DNA from: Multifurca ochricompacta
Taxonomy: Eukaryota > Basidiomycota > Agaricomycetes > Russulales > Russulaceae
Reading direction: 5' to 3'
Assembly (NCBI GenBank): GCA_022496185.1
Contig: WTXG01000125.1
Coordinates: 47,799-111,798, forward strand
Length of the DNA stretch: 64,000 bases
Shown here: in pieces, positions 32,402-42,391 of the stretch
Position numbering within the stretch: the stretch's first letter is position 1
Layout: every line of letters begins with the position of its first letter
The notes under the pieces: generated by a model
What the model saw: only the letters and a program-made list of their open reading frames with translations
What the model was told of the DNA's origin: nothing
The model's database searches: none
Made by a program: the position numbers and the translations under genes

Positions 32402-34368
32402 CTGCGTCCAATTCGGCTTTCCTTGTGGGGGAATCCATTCCAACAAAAGAATTTGCTGGGCTCTCTTCAACTGCTACCCTGGCTCTGGATTGGACCCTCT
32501 GGCACAGACGCCTCTGCCATCATCATCATGCGGGTGTGAAACGGTTATTTACCAGGAACCTGGTCACAGGAATGCAGCTCGATTCACAAGCTGAACCTGA
32601 TCTGGTTTGTGAACCCTGCAAAGCCGGAAAGATGCATGCAGATCCCTTCTCACCCTCTTCCTCACGAATGTCCAAACCTCTACAGCTTGTTCACAGTGAT
32701 GTCCATGGTCCACTGCGGGTTCCCACGCACCAGGGATATCGCTATTGGGTCACATTCATTGACGATTTCTCTCGCTTCAAGGCTGTTTACCTCTTAAAAC
32801 AAAAGTCTGACACCCTTATTGCCTTCAAACAATTCAAAGCCTGGTCCGAAAACATTACTGGCCTTCGGATTGGTTGCCTGCGAGATGACAAAGGAGGGGA
32901 GTATATGTCCAATGACTTTGCTGCATTCTGCATTGATCATGGCATTCAACGGCAACACTCTGCCAGAAATCGCCCTCAGCAGAATGGAGTGGCCGAGCGG
33001 GCAAACAGAACATTGGAGGAAGGCATCATCTCCATGCTATTTGAATCTGGGATGCCACCCTCATTCTGGGGGGAGGCACTGACTGCACTTGTCCATGTTA
33101 CAAACATGGTCTCAACCTCTGTTCTCGTCGATAGCACCCCTCACAAAGCCTTCCTCGGAACCAAACCTGATCTCTCACGGCTTCGGGTCTGGGGATGCAC
33201 TGCCTATGTACTGATTCAGCGGGACAAGAGACCACTTGGGAGCTTGGGCACTCATATGGAAAAGTGCATCTTCATCGGGTACCCTCAGGGGTACAAAGCA
33301 TGGAAGTTCTATCATCCTGGCAGCAAACGGGTGATAATCTCAGAGAGAGCTGACTTCGATGAAAGGTTCTTCATGCATCACACTGCTTCACCACCCCACA
33401 TCTCAACCCCTGATCGCACGCTTCTTGCTCCCTCCCCTATTGCTCTGCCAACCATTTGGGATGATCATACAGAGTCACAGCAATCCGTTTGTGGGGGGGG
33501 GAGTCCTTCCAATCCACCTGAATCTGTGACATCACCATCTCCACCTTCTGATCTGCCTCCTATCTCCACGTCTTCCGATCCGCCTCCAACTCAACCTGTG
33601 ACATCACCATCCTCTGATCCGCCTCCTATTCCTATGATCTTATCTCCATTGGCTCCCACTGCCGTTCCCAGCCCAGACCCAGCTCCATCTTGTCCCCAGC
33701 GCCTCCGACGGCCCAGAGAAATCTGGTTCCCTGAGAAATGGTCAGTCCCACAGCGCTACAAACAGACGAGGGAACCCACTCTGGCCGTACCCTCCCTGGA
33801 TGCGAATGATGACCCCGACGATCCCCCTAATCTCATAGGGGAATCTGCTCCAATAACCCCCTATCCAGGTGATGACAGCATCCCTGATGATCCCCCTGAT
33901 CCCATCGATGCCAACATCGCCTCTGCGATCGAGCCCACCTCCTACAGACAGTCTCAGAGGTGTGATGATGCTCAGCTCTGGCAGACTGCCTGCGAAGAGG
34001 AGATGGAGGCTCACAGACTCAATGGCACTTGGGAGATTGTCAAGCTGCCTCCCGGAAAGAGAGCAATCGGGTCCAGATGGTTCCTGAAGATAAAGCGGAA
34101 TGCGGATGGCTCCCTTGACAGGTACAAAGCAAGGATGGTTGCCAAAGGTTATTCACAGCGCCCTGGCTTTGACTTCAAAGAAACGTTCGCTCCCACTGTC
34201 AGGTACTCAACCATCAGAACCATCCTTGCCATTTCCGCACTGGAGGACATGGAACTTCGCTCTGTGGATATCTCCCATGCCTATCTCAATGGCGAGCTAG
34301 AGGAGGAAATATACATGCAACAGCCAGAGGGATTTGAGGTCGCGGACCCGAGTATGTGTGCAAATTGA
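32402..34368 (+). pseudogene. pol: E pol: integrase and start of RT
   Basis: The 647-codon frame holds the GAG-pre-integrase finger (LWHRRLCHHHHAGVKRL ... CEPCKAGKMHADPF), the DDE core (LVHSDVHGPLRVPTHQGYRY, LRDDKGGEYMSNDF, RPQQNGVAERANRTLEEGI), a Pro/Ser-rich linker (about 33400-33960) and the RT fingers (GSRWFLKIKRNADGSLDRYK, ARMVAKGYSQRPGFDFKETF, VDISHAYLNGELEEEIYMQQ). It ends where a single-base indel near 34350 shifts the frame into the next piece. Inside, all landmarks are intact. Confidence 0.93.
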
Positions 34369-35492
34369 AGAAGTCACTTTATGGCTTGAAGCAAGCCGGC
34401 CGAGTATGGAATAGGAAGCTTCACTCTGTTCTCCTTTCCATGGGCTTCCAACGGGTTCAATCTGATCATGGGGTGTACATCTTTCATCGTAATGATGTCA
34501 AGATTCTGATGCCAATCTTTGTGGACGATCTCACCTTGGCCAGCACGGATGGAGCCAAGATTGATTCCATTATCTGTGAACTAGCTATGCACTTCAAGCT
34601 GCGAGATCTAGGACCCACCACTCAGCTTCTGGGCATGGAAATTCATAGGGATCGCCCAAATCGGTGCCTCTTTCTCTCTCAGAGTCAATATATCTCCGAT
34701 CTTCTTCAGGATCATGGGTTGCATGATTGCAAACCCGTGTCCACTCCGTTGGACCCTGGATCTCGCCTCTCCACATCTATGTCACCGCAGACTGAACCTG
34801 AAGCTGCAGAAATGCGCCAACACCCCTACCTCTCTCTTGTTGGGTGTCTGATGTACCTCGCAGTCACCACGAGACCGGATATTGCCTACGCAGCTGGTGT
34901 CCTTGCTAGATTCAACTCCAAACCCGGCCCCCTCCACTGGCAAGCAGCCAAACATGTACTTCGCTATCTAAAGGGCACAGTAAACTATAGGATTGTGTAT
35001 CAACCGACCGACTCCCCCGAGCCATTCACAACATATTCCGATGCCGATCATGGCGGCAATCCAGACAATGGAAAGTCTACTGGGGGCTATGTGGTGAAGC
35101 TTGGGACTGGTGCCGTCTCTTGGAGCTCGAAGTTGCAACCACTGGTGGCACTTTCCACCACTGAGGCAGAGCATGTCTCAGCTGTGGAGGCCGGGAAAGA
35201 AATCCTTTGGATGCGACAATTTCTGGGGGAGATTGGGCGCCCCGTGTCCGGACCCTCCCTCCTGCGCATGGACAATCAGTCTGCCATTGCAGTGAGCAAG
35301 AATCCGGAACACCACGGAAAGATGAAGCATCTTGATTTGCGGCTGTTCTGGCTCAGGGACGCAGTGCAGGAGGGGCTGATCGAGCCCGTCTTTGTTTCCA
35401 CTGCGGACATGGCTGCAGACATCTTCACAAAGGCACTCGATCGGGCAAAGGTGCTGAAATGCGCTGCAATGCTTGGCTTGGGCCCAGCATAA
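34356..35492 (+). pseudogene. pol: E pol: RT and RNase H
   Basis: 378 codons: CKLKKSLYGLKQAGRVWNRK, the catalytic FVDDL near residue 56, LGMEIHRDRPNRCLFLSQSQ, SLVGCLMYLAVTTRPDIAYA, then RNase H (TYSDADHGGNPDNGKSTGGY, LSTTEAEHVSAVEAGKEILW, HLDLRLFWLRDAV, TADMAADIFTKAL). The normal Copia Pol C-terminus is present. It overlaps the previous frame by 13 bp because of the indel. Confidence 0.94.
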
Positions 35493-35507
35493 GGGTGGCG
35501 CACTGAC

Positions 35508-35516
35508 ATGGGGGAG
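35508..35516 (+). other. Polypurine tract of E
   Basis: ATGGGGGAG immediately before the 3' LTR. Confidence 0.65.
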
Positions 35517-35879
35517 TGTTGCTTGGGGTCAAAGAAGCACCAAGAATTCATCTCTTGGTTCAGGAATGATCGGGAATTGACCCTATGTGCCAATGCACCA
35601 CCCACCTCCACAGCTGTGAAGGTATTCATCTGCGCAACATTATTACATTAAGCATATGCCTCCACAAGTGCTTATGGACATCCTATCTATAATATTCATA
35701 CCCATATGTATATAAGGACTGCAGAGAAGGGTCATCTCACTTAAAGTCTCATTCCCTTCTCTGCAGGTTAGTATTACTTCGTCGTAGTCAACATAATAAA
35801 ACTAAAAGTCTCATTCCCTTCTCTGCAGTCCCTTGTGTGCCCAAGCACATAAGGCCCCTTGTATTCGTTCAACGCGACA
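35517..35879 (+). repeat. 3' LTR of E (363 bp)
   Basis: Keeps the 24-bp repeat pair at 35743-35766 and 35805-35828. Compared with the 5' LTR it shows four transitions, three at CpG, and one single-base indel. Confidence 0.94.
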
Positions 35880-35884
35880 CAATG
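35880..35884. repeat. Target-site duplication of E (right)
   Basis: CAATG, matching 23839-23843; the A7 LTR continues after it. Confidence 0.92.
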
Positions 35885-36320
35885 TTGAGTGGAAGGTGCC
35901 AGAAGCACTGAGATGATTGAGTTTAAGATTCAAAAGGGACTGTCCAGAAGACAAGCACCAATGTATTCAATAAGTCGAGTCTGAGGTCTACAGTGTAGTT
36001 ACAGGGGACTTATATACATAATTGAACAGGCATCTATGAGATAAGGATCATGGAGTCAAGTGGGCCCAAATATACAAAAGCAGACAGCATAAAGCCTAGC
36101 TTCTGATAGGGGATTAAGTAAGTGTCCGGTCTTAGAGATAAGGGAGTAAACAAAGGCAAGCATCAAGTCAACAAAGTCAAAGACAGTCATGGGGATGGAA
36201 GCAGGGCATGTGATGGGTCCCAAGAAGGGGACATAATCAGGAAGTGCAACATAGGCAGGAGGGTAGGGTTTGAATTAGGGAGGGTAAAGAAAAGAGGGTC
36301 ACTTGGGAGAGGTTGTAACA
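35885..36320 (-). repeat. A7 3' LTR, right part
   Basis: Continues the A LTR broken by E, ending GGTTGTAACA next to the A7 polypurine tract. Includes TATA and the AGACTCGACTT start, in minus orientation. Confidence 0.92.
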
Positions 36321-36334
36321 TCACCCCCTCTTCT
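36321..36334 (-). other. Polypurine tract of A7
   Basis: AGAAGAGGGGGTGA on the minus strand next to the LTR. Confidence 0.8.
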
Positions 36335-36351
36335 GGTTCTAGCAGACCTGG

Positions 36352-37462
36352 CTAGAAATGACTTGTACTGTCATCATCCTGTACCAACTCCAAGTAATCA
36401 TTGGCTACATTACGATCATCCAGGGTGTAATTCTCTTTGTCCAAATCCTGGGGACACCTATGGTTGTGAAGGAACCTGTAAGGGCCTCATTGGCTGCATT
36501 GATAGCAGAGGTCATGAATGGGACAGTCTAGCTCACAATGCCCTGCATTATGCCAAAGGCACTTGCTGCACCAGCCCAATGGATTGAGGATCATTGGGGC
36601 CATGCCAACACAGTGGAAGATGCAGAACTGACTCCAGTGTAGGTTACTGTGGCAGTGGTGGCACCACTTGTGATTGAGGGGACAGTTCCAACTGATGTGG
36701 TACTTACTGTCACATCACCAGCAGGTCTCTCTGTGGGGTTCTTGTGCATATGTGGCATCTCAAACCAATTCAGCAACAAGGTTGGGGCAGCCCCCAATGA
36801 CTGTGGAGGAAGGGGTCATGCATAGGTATCAGCATACCTCTTGGCAATGGTTTGATATGCATCCCCCTGCTCCAACCTCTTATGGATTTCCATCAACTCC
36901 TGTTCCACCTGGAACATCCCGCTAGTCAACCTTGTCATTTGTTTTGCATACTTGTGATACTGTTGGTTGAGCATGGTACACAGCATCAGGTTCTTCCACA
37001 GTCTCATTACCTTGGCTTTGAGATGTGGAAGGCACATATCATTCAGCACCTCATCAATGGCGAAGGCTCGGGTGTCATTAGCAGCTAGGTGTCCAAGCTG
37101 TTTGTCACTCATCATGTGGTGGAGACAACCTGTATGTCTTTCTTCTAAGTATACTGGTGCCCCATAGACTGGGCCATCCTTCTTCATACAACCTGTGACA
37201 TCCATCCCTCCATTGGTATAGAAGATGTACTTGGTGATGACCTTGTCTCCATTGGCCATGGTGATCTCAAGTGGGAAGTACATGGAAGAATTTGGATTGT
37301 TGTAGAAGAAGGGGAATTCCAGCACTTCATTGTCTTGCTCCATACCAAGCAGATCATTTGGGTGGGGTTCTTCAGAATGGTCAAAGTCATTGTTGGGGTT
37401 GGGGGACTGATTCTTGGTCTGCGCTTCAGCAGCCTTGTAGTCGATAGGAGAGGAGGGGCATG
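36352..37462 (-). pseudogene. A7 ORF3 (coiled-coil and zinc-knuckle protein), 5' end cut by B1
   Basis: The minus-strand body of A7 consists only of ORF3, from the SPIDYKAAEAQTKNQSPNPN region to the stop at 36352-36354. A 210-codon uninterrupted piece (ending at 36816) carries DNEVLEFPFFYNNPNSSMYF, NGGMDVTGCMKKDGPVYGAP, PHLKAKVMRLWKNLMLCTML and MTRLTSGMFQVEQELMEIHK. The zinc region follows (36797-36360) with knuckle pieces in more than one frame. It joins the B1 LTR at 37463. Confidence 0.88.
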
Positions 37463-38046
37463 TGTCATGAACTGACACCCTAGAAAACCTCCTGACCCCC
37501 CAGAAATCCTCAGACGCTCCCAGAGACCTTGTAAAACCCTCAGAAGACGAAGATAACCCTAGATTAAGACCAGAGAAGGGCCGGTCCGGACCAGGGCCGG
37601 ACTCCTGCCAAATTGGAGACCTGTGGGAAGAGTACTAACAGAACCCCACAATGTCTAAACAGCAGTGCACAAACTGCGGACTGCGGACTGCGGACTGCGG
37701 ATTCCTAAGCCCAAAAGTGGGGCTATTCTCATTGGTGGATCAGTAGGGAGTTAAAGCGAAGTTAACCTCCCCTAAAGTAGTGCACAGACCAAAGTCCCGG
37801 TTGTAATTACGTATATAAACCCTTTGGGAATAGAATGGACAGCTCCAGACTGTCCACTTGTGATCCGGTTCCTGAATACCTAGGAGATTAGCCCCACCTT
37901 GTGGAAGGCTTCTCATCCCTTGCCCTTGAGCTGTTCGCTTCATCTCCTTTGCACTTTCACCCTCACTCTCACCTTTTTGCCCACTTCTAAATCCTTTCCC
38001 CTCGCATACAACCCACTGTCCAGGCAGTCGACAGTGAGTTGTAACA
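37463..38046 (+). repeat. 5' LTR of B1 (584 bp)
   Basis: TGTCATGAACTG to GAGTTGTAACA. TATATAAA at 37812-37819. A CGGACTG microsatellite at about 37676-37703 varies in copy number between the B LTRs. Two short inverted repeats: GGACAG / CTGTCC (37837-37855) at the predicted start, and CACTGTC / GACAGTG (about 38014-38036) near the end. Confidence 0.94.
37812..37819 (+). promoter_or_regulatory. TATA box of B1
   Basis: TATATAAA, 35 bp upstream of AGACTGTCCA (37847-37856), the predicted transcript start. Confidence 0.65.
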
Positions 38047-38048
38047 TT

Positions 38049-38058
38049 TGGACAGTCT
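38049..38058 (+). other. Self-primer binding site of B1
   Basis: TGGACAGTCT, 2 nt after the LTR, is the exact reverse complement of AGACTGTCCA at 37847-37856. B2 has the same site with one change (TTGACAGTCT at 49313-49304). Confidence 0.8.
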
Positions 38059-38077
38059 CTTTCACAGCAGACAGTGA

Positions 38078-39135
38078 CTGACAAAGTGCCCTAGTGTCCC
38101 AAAACAGCTCTCCTGTGTCCTACACCTCGGATCAAGCAGCCTCCCCCCCCTACGAGCTTACCCCCCCCACGAAATCCTCAACTTCGCTGCCTTAGTAGAG
38201 GCAGCTGCCACAGCATCCCCTGCCCCCCCTTCATCGGTCTTGCCTCCTCTGGAACTCCCAGAACTTCATCCTTTCCCTGTGCCCTCCCCCACCCTCCAAT
38301 TGCCCCCTCTCGTTCCCCCAGGCCTCTTAAACGCGTCCAACACCTTCGGCACCCCCCCTCCTCGTTATATTCGCCTCCCAACCCCAGCTCCACCCCCTCC
38401 CACTACTGCAAACGCCCTCTCCCCTCGCCACCCTGGCCCTAACCATCGGACACCTCCTCCTTCTCTTGTTCATCGTCCTATTTGTATCGATCATCCAACC
38501 AACCCTCATCAGTTTCTTATCTACTACTCGCTTGACGGTCGACAGGAGTCTTGGGTGCCTGCCCAGTTTTCCAGAGAGGTCAGCTTTTTTGACCAATTTC
38601 CCTGCTACTTGGACGTGCTTCGTGATCAGGCTAATTACCTCCCTGGGACTCGCATTCCTATCCGCTTCCCTCACTTTCATAACGTTCCTATTCGTCCTCG
38701 CATTGATCGATTCATTCGTTCCCCTCATTACCCCACCTCCCACTTTGTAAACCTCAATCTCTGTGCCAAAGTAGGATACTTGGCCCCCAACCCTCGCACC
38801 TTCCCCAGTGGTCTCTTGGTCTATTCTTGGAACGCTTCCATTGCCCGCTGGACGCACCCTCTCCCCAGAATTGCAAGACGTCTTCAGTGGAGCAGAGCAT
38901 TACTTCAAGGTTTGACCTCCTAGACGGACGCTTCATCTGCATCTTCGGCACCCTGAGCTTCACTGATTTAGGAGTCTGTGAGGAAAGATACTTTACAGTT
39001 CGGGACGCACTTAGGAATCACTTAGAGCTTGTCCCCTTCATCCCCTGTCCGCTTACCTACAACCCCTCCCCTCCTCCCCATCCACCTGCAGACGGGTATC
39101 GTGCTTTGAAGAATAGATTTGATAGTAACCTCTAA
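38078..39135 (+). pseudogene. B1 leader ORF (ORF0a), no methionine
   Basis: Open from just after a TGA (38075-38077); the first codon is CTG. About 350 codons, one frameshift near 38850 in this copy; the homologous B2 frame (49122-48211) runs unbroken for 303 codons to the same TAA. A Pro-rich N-terminus (PPLELPELHPFPVPSP) is followed by a protein-like part: HPTNPHQFLIYYSLDGRQES, FSREVSFFDQFPCYLDVL, HFVNLNLCAKVGYLAPNPRT, FPSGLLVYSWNASIA, FDLLDGRFICIFGTLSFTDL, RYFTVRDALRNHLE. There is no ATG in any frame. I do not recognise the family. If translated it needs a non-AUG start; otherwise it is a relic or captured sequence. Confidence 0.5.
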
Positions 39136-39159
39136 ACAGTACGTTGTGCACCTAACTGT

Positions 39160-40135
39160 AGAGGTCCTAGTAAATAAACAACCCTTGGTCGGAAAATAGT
39201 GTCCTTCCTGCAGAAAGAGAAGAACGCCTCCAACGGTCCAAAGACAATTCAACCACCTCTTCCAGCTCACAGAGAAGCACAACTCGCCCTCCTCTACCAG
39301 AACCACTCATCAGCACCCTCCACGACGACGGACAAGCAGAAGGCTGGTGTGACGTGATACCATCTATCTCCCCTTCGAATTCTCCTCCCCTTTGGACAAG
39401 TCCTCTCCCAAACCCAGTACAACCAGTTCCTGTCCGGACCCTGTCAGCCATTCCTCGAGATCCCAGCACCAACTCCTCTATTGGCACCTTGCCCAGCTCA
39501 CCCATTCCACAGGGGACCCCCTGAAACACTCCTAGTCTGTGTCAACGACGATACTTTGGAAAGAACACATCCCCCTCGCATCCCAGAACTTGAAACCTCT
39601 TGCTCAGAGGAGAACGCCTCTACTACCTCTCCACCTTTCGTCTAGACCACACCAGAATCAACCTCACCTTTGACGAGATCCGCCTTCACTCCGCTCCCTC
39701 CCCTCTGGCTGGCGCCTTGTAGAAACAGAAGGAATACAAATTGAATACCTGTGGACAGCTGATTACTGGGAGACCACCTCACGCAACCACTGCCCTTCCT
39801 TGTTAACCCCCCCATCTTCACAGACCCCCCTATCTCCCCACTTACGCTGAACTTCCCCAGAACCAGAAGAGCTCACCTTCCCTACCCTTTCCCTTACAGA
39901 AGTCACCCAAGAAGAAGAACGCCTCACCCAGACCCAGACAATCCTGATCAGTAACACTACCACCTGGTCTGACCTTGAAACCCCCACAGAAAACACCTCT
40001 GACTTGAAGAAAGCCCCCCTGCATCCCATCGACGTTGCCTCTGTGACATTGATCTCTGTACCTGTAGTTTTTGTCCAGACACCCCCCCCACCCCCCAGGC
40101 ATAGTGTTGTGGAGGCCTTCTGCCTTTGATAGTAC
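39160..40135 (+). pseudogene. B1 leader, second Met-less coding-like region (ORF0b)
   Basis: Legible mainly in the B2 copy (48157-47196, minus): QKIVSFPAEREEHLQRVQRQ, HREAQLALLYPEPLISTLHD, GQAEGWCDVDTIYLPLRILL, then GERLYYLSTFHLDHTRINLT, DEIRLHSAPSPSGWRLVETE and GIQIEYLWTADYWETT. Both copies shift frame several times. It has the regularity of protein sequence and no ATG in any frame in B1. It begins shortly after ORF0a; CACCTAACTGTAG between the two resembles a branch site and acceptor, but no convincing donor was found. Confidence 0.45.
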
Positions 40136-40189
40136 TTACCTTCACATTACTCAATCTAAGTAGGAAAAGGGAATAAAAGAGACTCCTTT

Positions 40190-41414
40190 GCATCGTGGCT
40201 AGTATTACTGACTGGGCTATCAACCTGGCGTCCCAACACAGAAGAAGTCAGTCCAACTCCCCCCAAGATAGAAGAAGAAACCCTAGAAGACGCAGCAGTA
40301 ACGATACACCGCCACACCTGCCCCTCATCACACCACTAGAAGGCAAAGAGTGCAAACCCATCCAGTCCCAGTGCACCCCCACCAGAGCGACCACTCCCCC
40401 TGTCCCAGAGCCCTTCCTTGCCCATCTAAACTATTCCCCTATTCCCCCAACATCCACCCAGCTTGCTTCGACATCAACACCCTTCCTAAACCTTCCAGTT
40501 GTAGAATCAGATCAGTCCCGGTCCCGATCCCCTTCCATTGTTCACCTGGTCAACCACATCTACCCTGCCACAGATATCTATGTCTCTGGACATTACCAAC
40601 TCGAAACCCCAGTGAACTACGAGAATTCCACCTTCACTGCTCTGCCCAGCTTGCAACTCAAAGGCCAATCACCTTGACGTCTACCATCCCTTGAGTGAAG
40701 CTAACCGTATCACCACAGACCCCCTGTACTTTGAGAATCTCCTTTGGCGACTCCGCATTGTTATCTCTGCTCCAGGAATAGTTGAAGAGTATTACTGGAT
40801 CCACAGGAACATCCGCAACTACCGTCTAGATCGTGCTGTCCTTCGCCCCGCCTATCAAGTCTTCTACGCCTGGAACGCCCAAGGGTGGACTACATACCGC
40901 CTTAGCACCCCTCTGAATGACCTCAGAACACCTCTTACTGCTGAAGAATTAGCTCAGGTCCCCTTTGGTTTACCCACCCTATTTTTGACTACGACGACCG
41001 TACTTTTGTTGCTACCTGGAAAGGAGACAACTACTACACTCAGACTCTTGGACACGACTGGAAACGCCTTCGAGACAGCCGCATCCTTCCTGTAAACGAA
41101 TATCTCAGTAATTTCCCAACATTGACCTCATCAGCAACCTTGACCCCACACATTCTACGGAACATACAACGGAAAGGAAGTCCGTTGGTCTGACACCCAT
41201 ACAGCGTGGGTCTATCTTAATAACCACCGTGTCCAATTCCCAGTGCTTCCATCACCTCAGACGAAGAAGAAGTATCTCAGTCCCTTGAAGCCGTAGAGCA
41301 ATCCCTTCGTGCTATCACCCTCAGAACCCCCCCTACTCTCCCATCCATATCCCTTGCCTCCACAACCACTGCCATTGCTTCACACCCCCAAAGACACCAA
41401 CACCTCTGAATATC
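40190..41414 (+). pseudogene. B1 leader, third coding-like region (ORF0c)
   Basis: First piece: VASITDWAINLASQHRRSQS and a Ser/Pro-rich stretch ending LETPVNYENSTFTALPSLQL (40193-40677). Second piece: ITTDPLYFENLLWRLRIVIS, APGIVEEYYWIHRNIRNYRL and RPAYQVFYAWNAQGWTTYRL (40691-41000), continuing in another frame. Only two ATGs occur here (40580, 40917), neither in these frames; both look like CpG decay of ACG. It ends just before the gag start. Function unknown. Confidence 0.4.
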
Positions 41415-42339
41415 ATGAGTACTACTGCCACCTCCAGTGGAAAGATCCTGGGAGCACCCCAGAATCTTTTGATGGTCAAGCTTCTAAAGCAGAACGTTTC
41501 TGGTCCCAACTAGCCAACTACTACTACCTGAATGAGGGTGCCTTCACTGATGAGAGTAGACGAGTCTCTGCAGCCCTCACCCACTTTAAACTTGATACAC
41601 CAGCAGGCGAATGGGCCAGAGACCGCACCAACACTGCACTCCAAGCCAACCCCCCTTCCTTTGGGACTGGGACCGCTTCAGAATTGACTTTGAAAAACAG
41701 TTCATTCCAGTAGAGAGTCGCCTCCTGTCCACCAAAGCCATGTATGAAATTCGCCAAGGCACTCGCCCCTTCAATGACTGGTACCAAGAATGGTCCACCC
41801 ATGCTACTCGTGCTACAGTGGATGAAAACACCAAGATCTATGCCTTCCGAAGCATGATCAACCAAGGTCTAGGACAGAAGCTCCTTGGACTATCCCCCCA
41901 GCCCACCACACTCCGTGATCTTGTCACTAAGGCCAGAGAGTTTGATGCAGCATGGCAGCTCTATGGCAAGACCACCAAACCTCGGCCTCTCCATCTGCGT
42001 GTTGGAGAAGCTACCACTGATAACCCAGAAGCCCAAGTCAACTTTGTTGCCTCTCCCCAGCCCAGAAACCCTAACACCCCTCCACGCACTACCAAGTTAA
42101 CCCCAGAAGAAAAGAAGTATCGACGAGAAAATAAGCTTTGCTTCTATTGTGGGAAGCCTAATCACATCGCCAATCAATGCCGCAGCAAGACCAGGGCCAT
42201 CCAAGGTCAAGGACCTCCTCGCCCTACCCCAGTAAGAGCCCTGGCATCAGAAGAAGCACCCCCCCAAGCACCACGACCCCCCCCTGACTACCTCTCAGTA
42301 TCGCCACCAAGAGCTATGAAGATCCAGTACCATACATGA
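41415..42339 (+). pseudogene. gag: B1 gag
   Basis: The likely start is ATG 41415 (MSTTATSSGK). After a one-base shift the Gag frame continues PGSTPESFDGQASKAERFWS, QLANYYYLNEGAFTDESRRV and ALTHFKLDTPAGEWARDRTN. Another shift near 41660 leads to the 242-codon frame ending at 42339 (DWDRFRIDFEKQFIPVESRL, IRQGTRPFNDWYQEW, FRSMINQGLGQKLL) with a CX2CX4HX4C knuckle CFYCGKPNHIANQC at about 42139-42180. Both shifts are compatible with loss of one base in a short run. Confidence 0.88.
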
Positions 42340-42391
42340 TGGACGAAGATGGACCTTCGGATTTTTAACACGTCCTACAGCTGCACTGTCT

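Larger units (their letters stand above)
23844..35879 (+). mobile_element. Ty1/Copia element E, interrupted by F
   Basis: LTRs 23844-24207 and 35517-35879, initiator tRNA-Met primer site, gag, protease, integrase, RT and RNase H, flanked by CAATG duplications inside the A7 LTR. Without F and its target repeat the element is about 5.2 kb. The two LTRs differ by four transitions and one single-base indel as I read them; three of the four are at CpG. Frameshifts in gag, before integrase and in RT make it non-functional. Confidence 0.95.

Noticed and set aside
38327..38857. A 176-codon antisense ORF in the B1 leader, also present in B2 (48484-49035)
   Set aside because: It is conserved only because the DNA is duplicated. 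The sense frame looks like protein, the antisense one is a low-complexity Arg/Gly/Val mix.
39096..39161. Intron between ORF0a and ORF0b of B (CTAAC...TGTAG)
   Set aside because: The branch and acceptor look good, but the donor (GTATCG in B1, GTACTC in B2) is poor and ORF0a already has its own stop.
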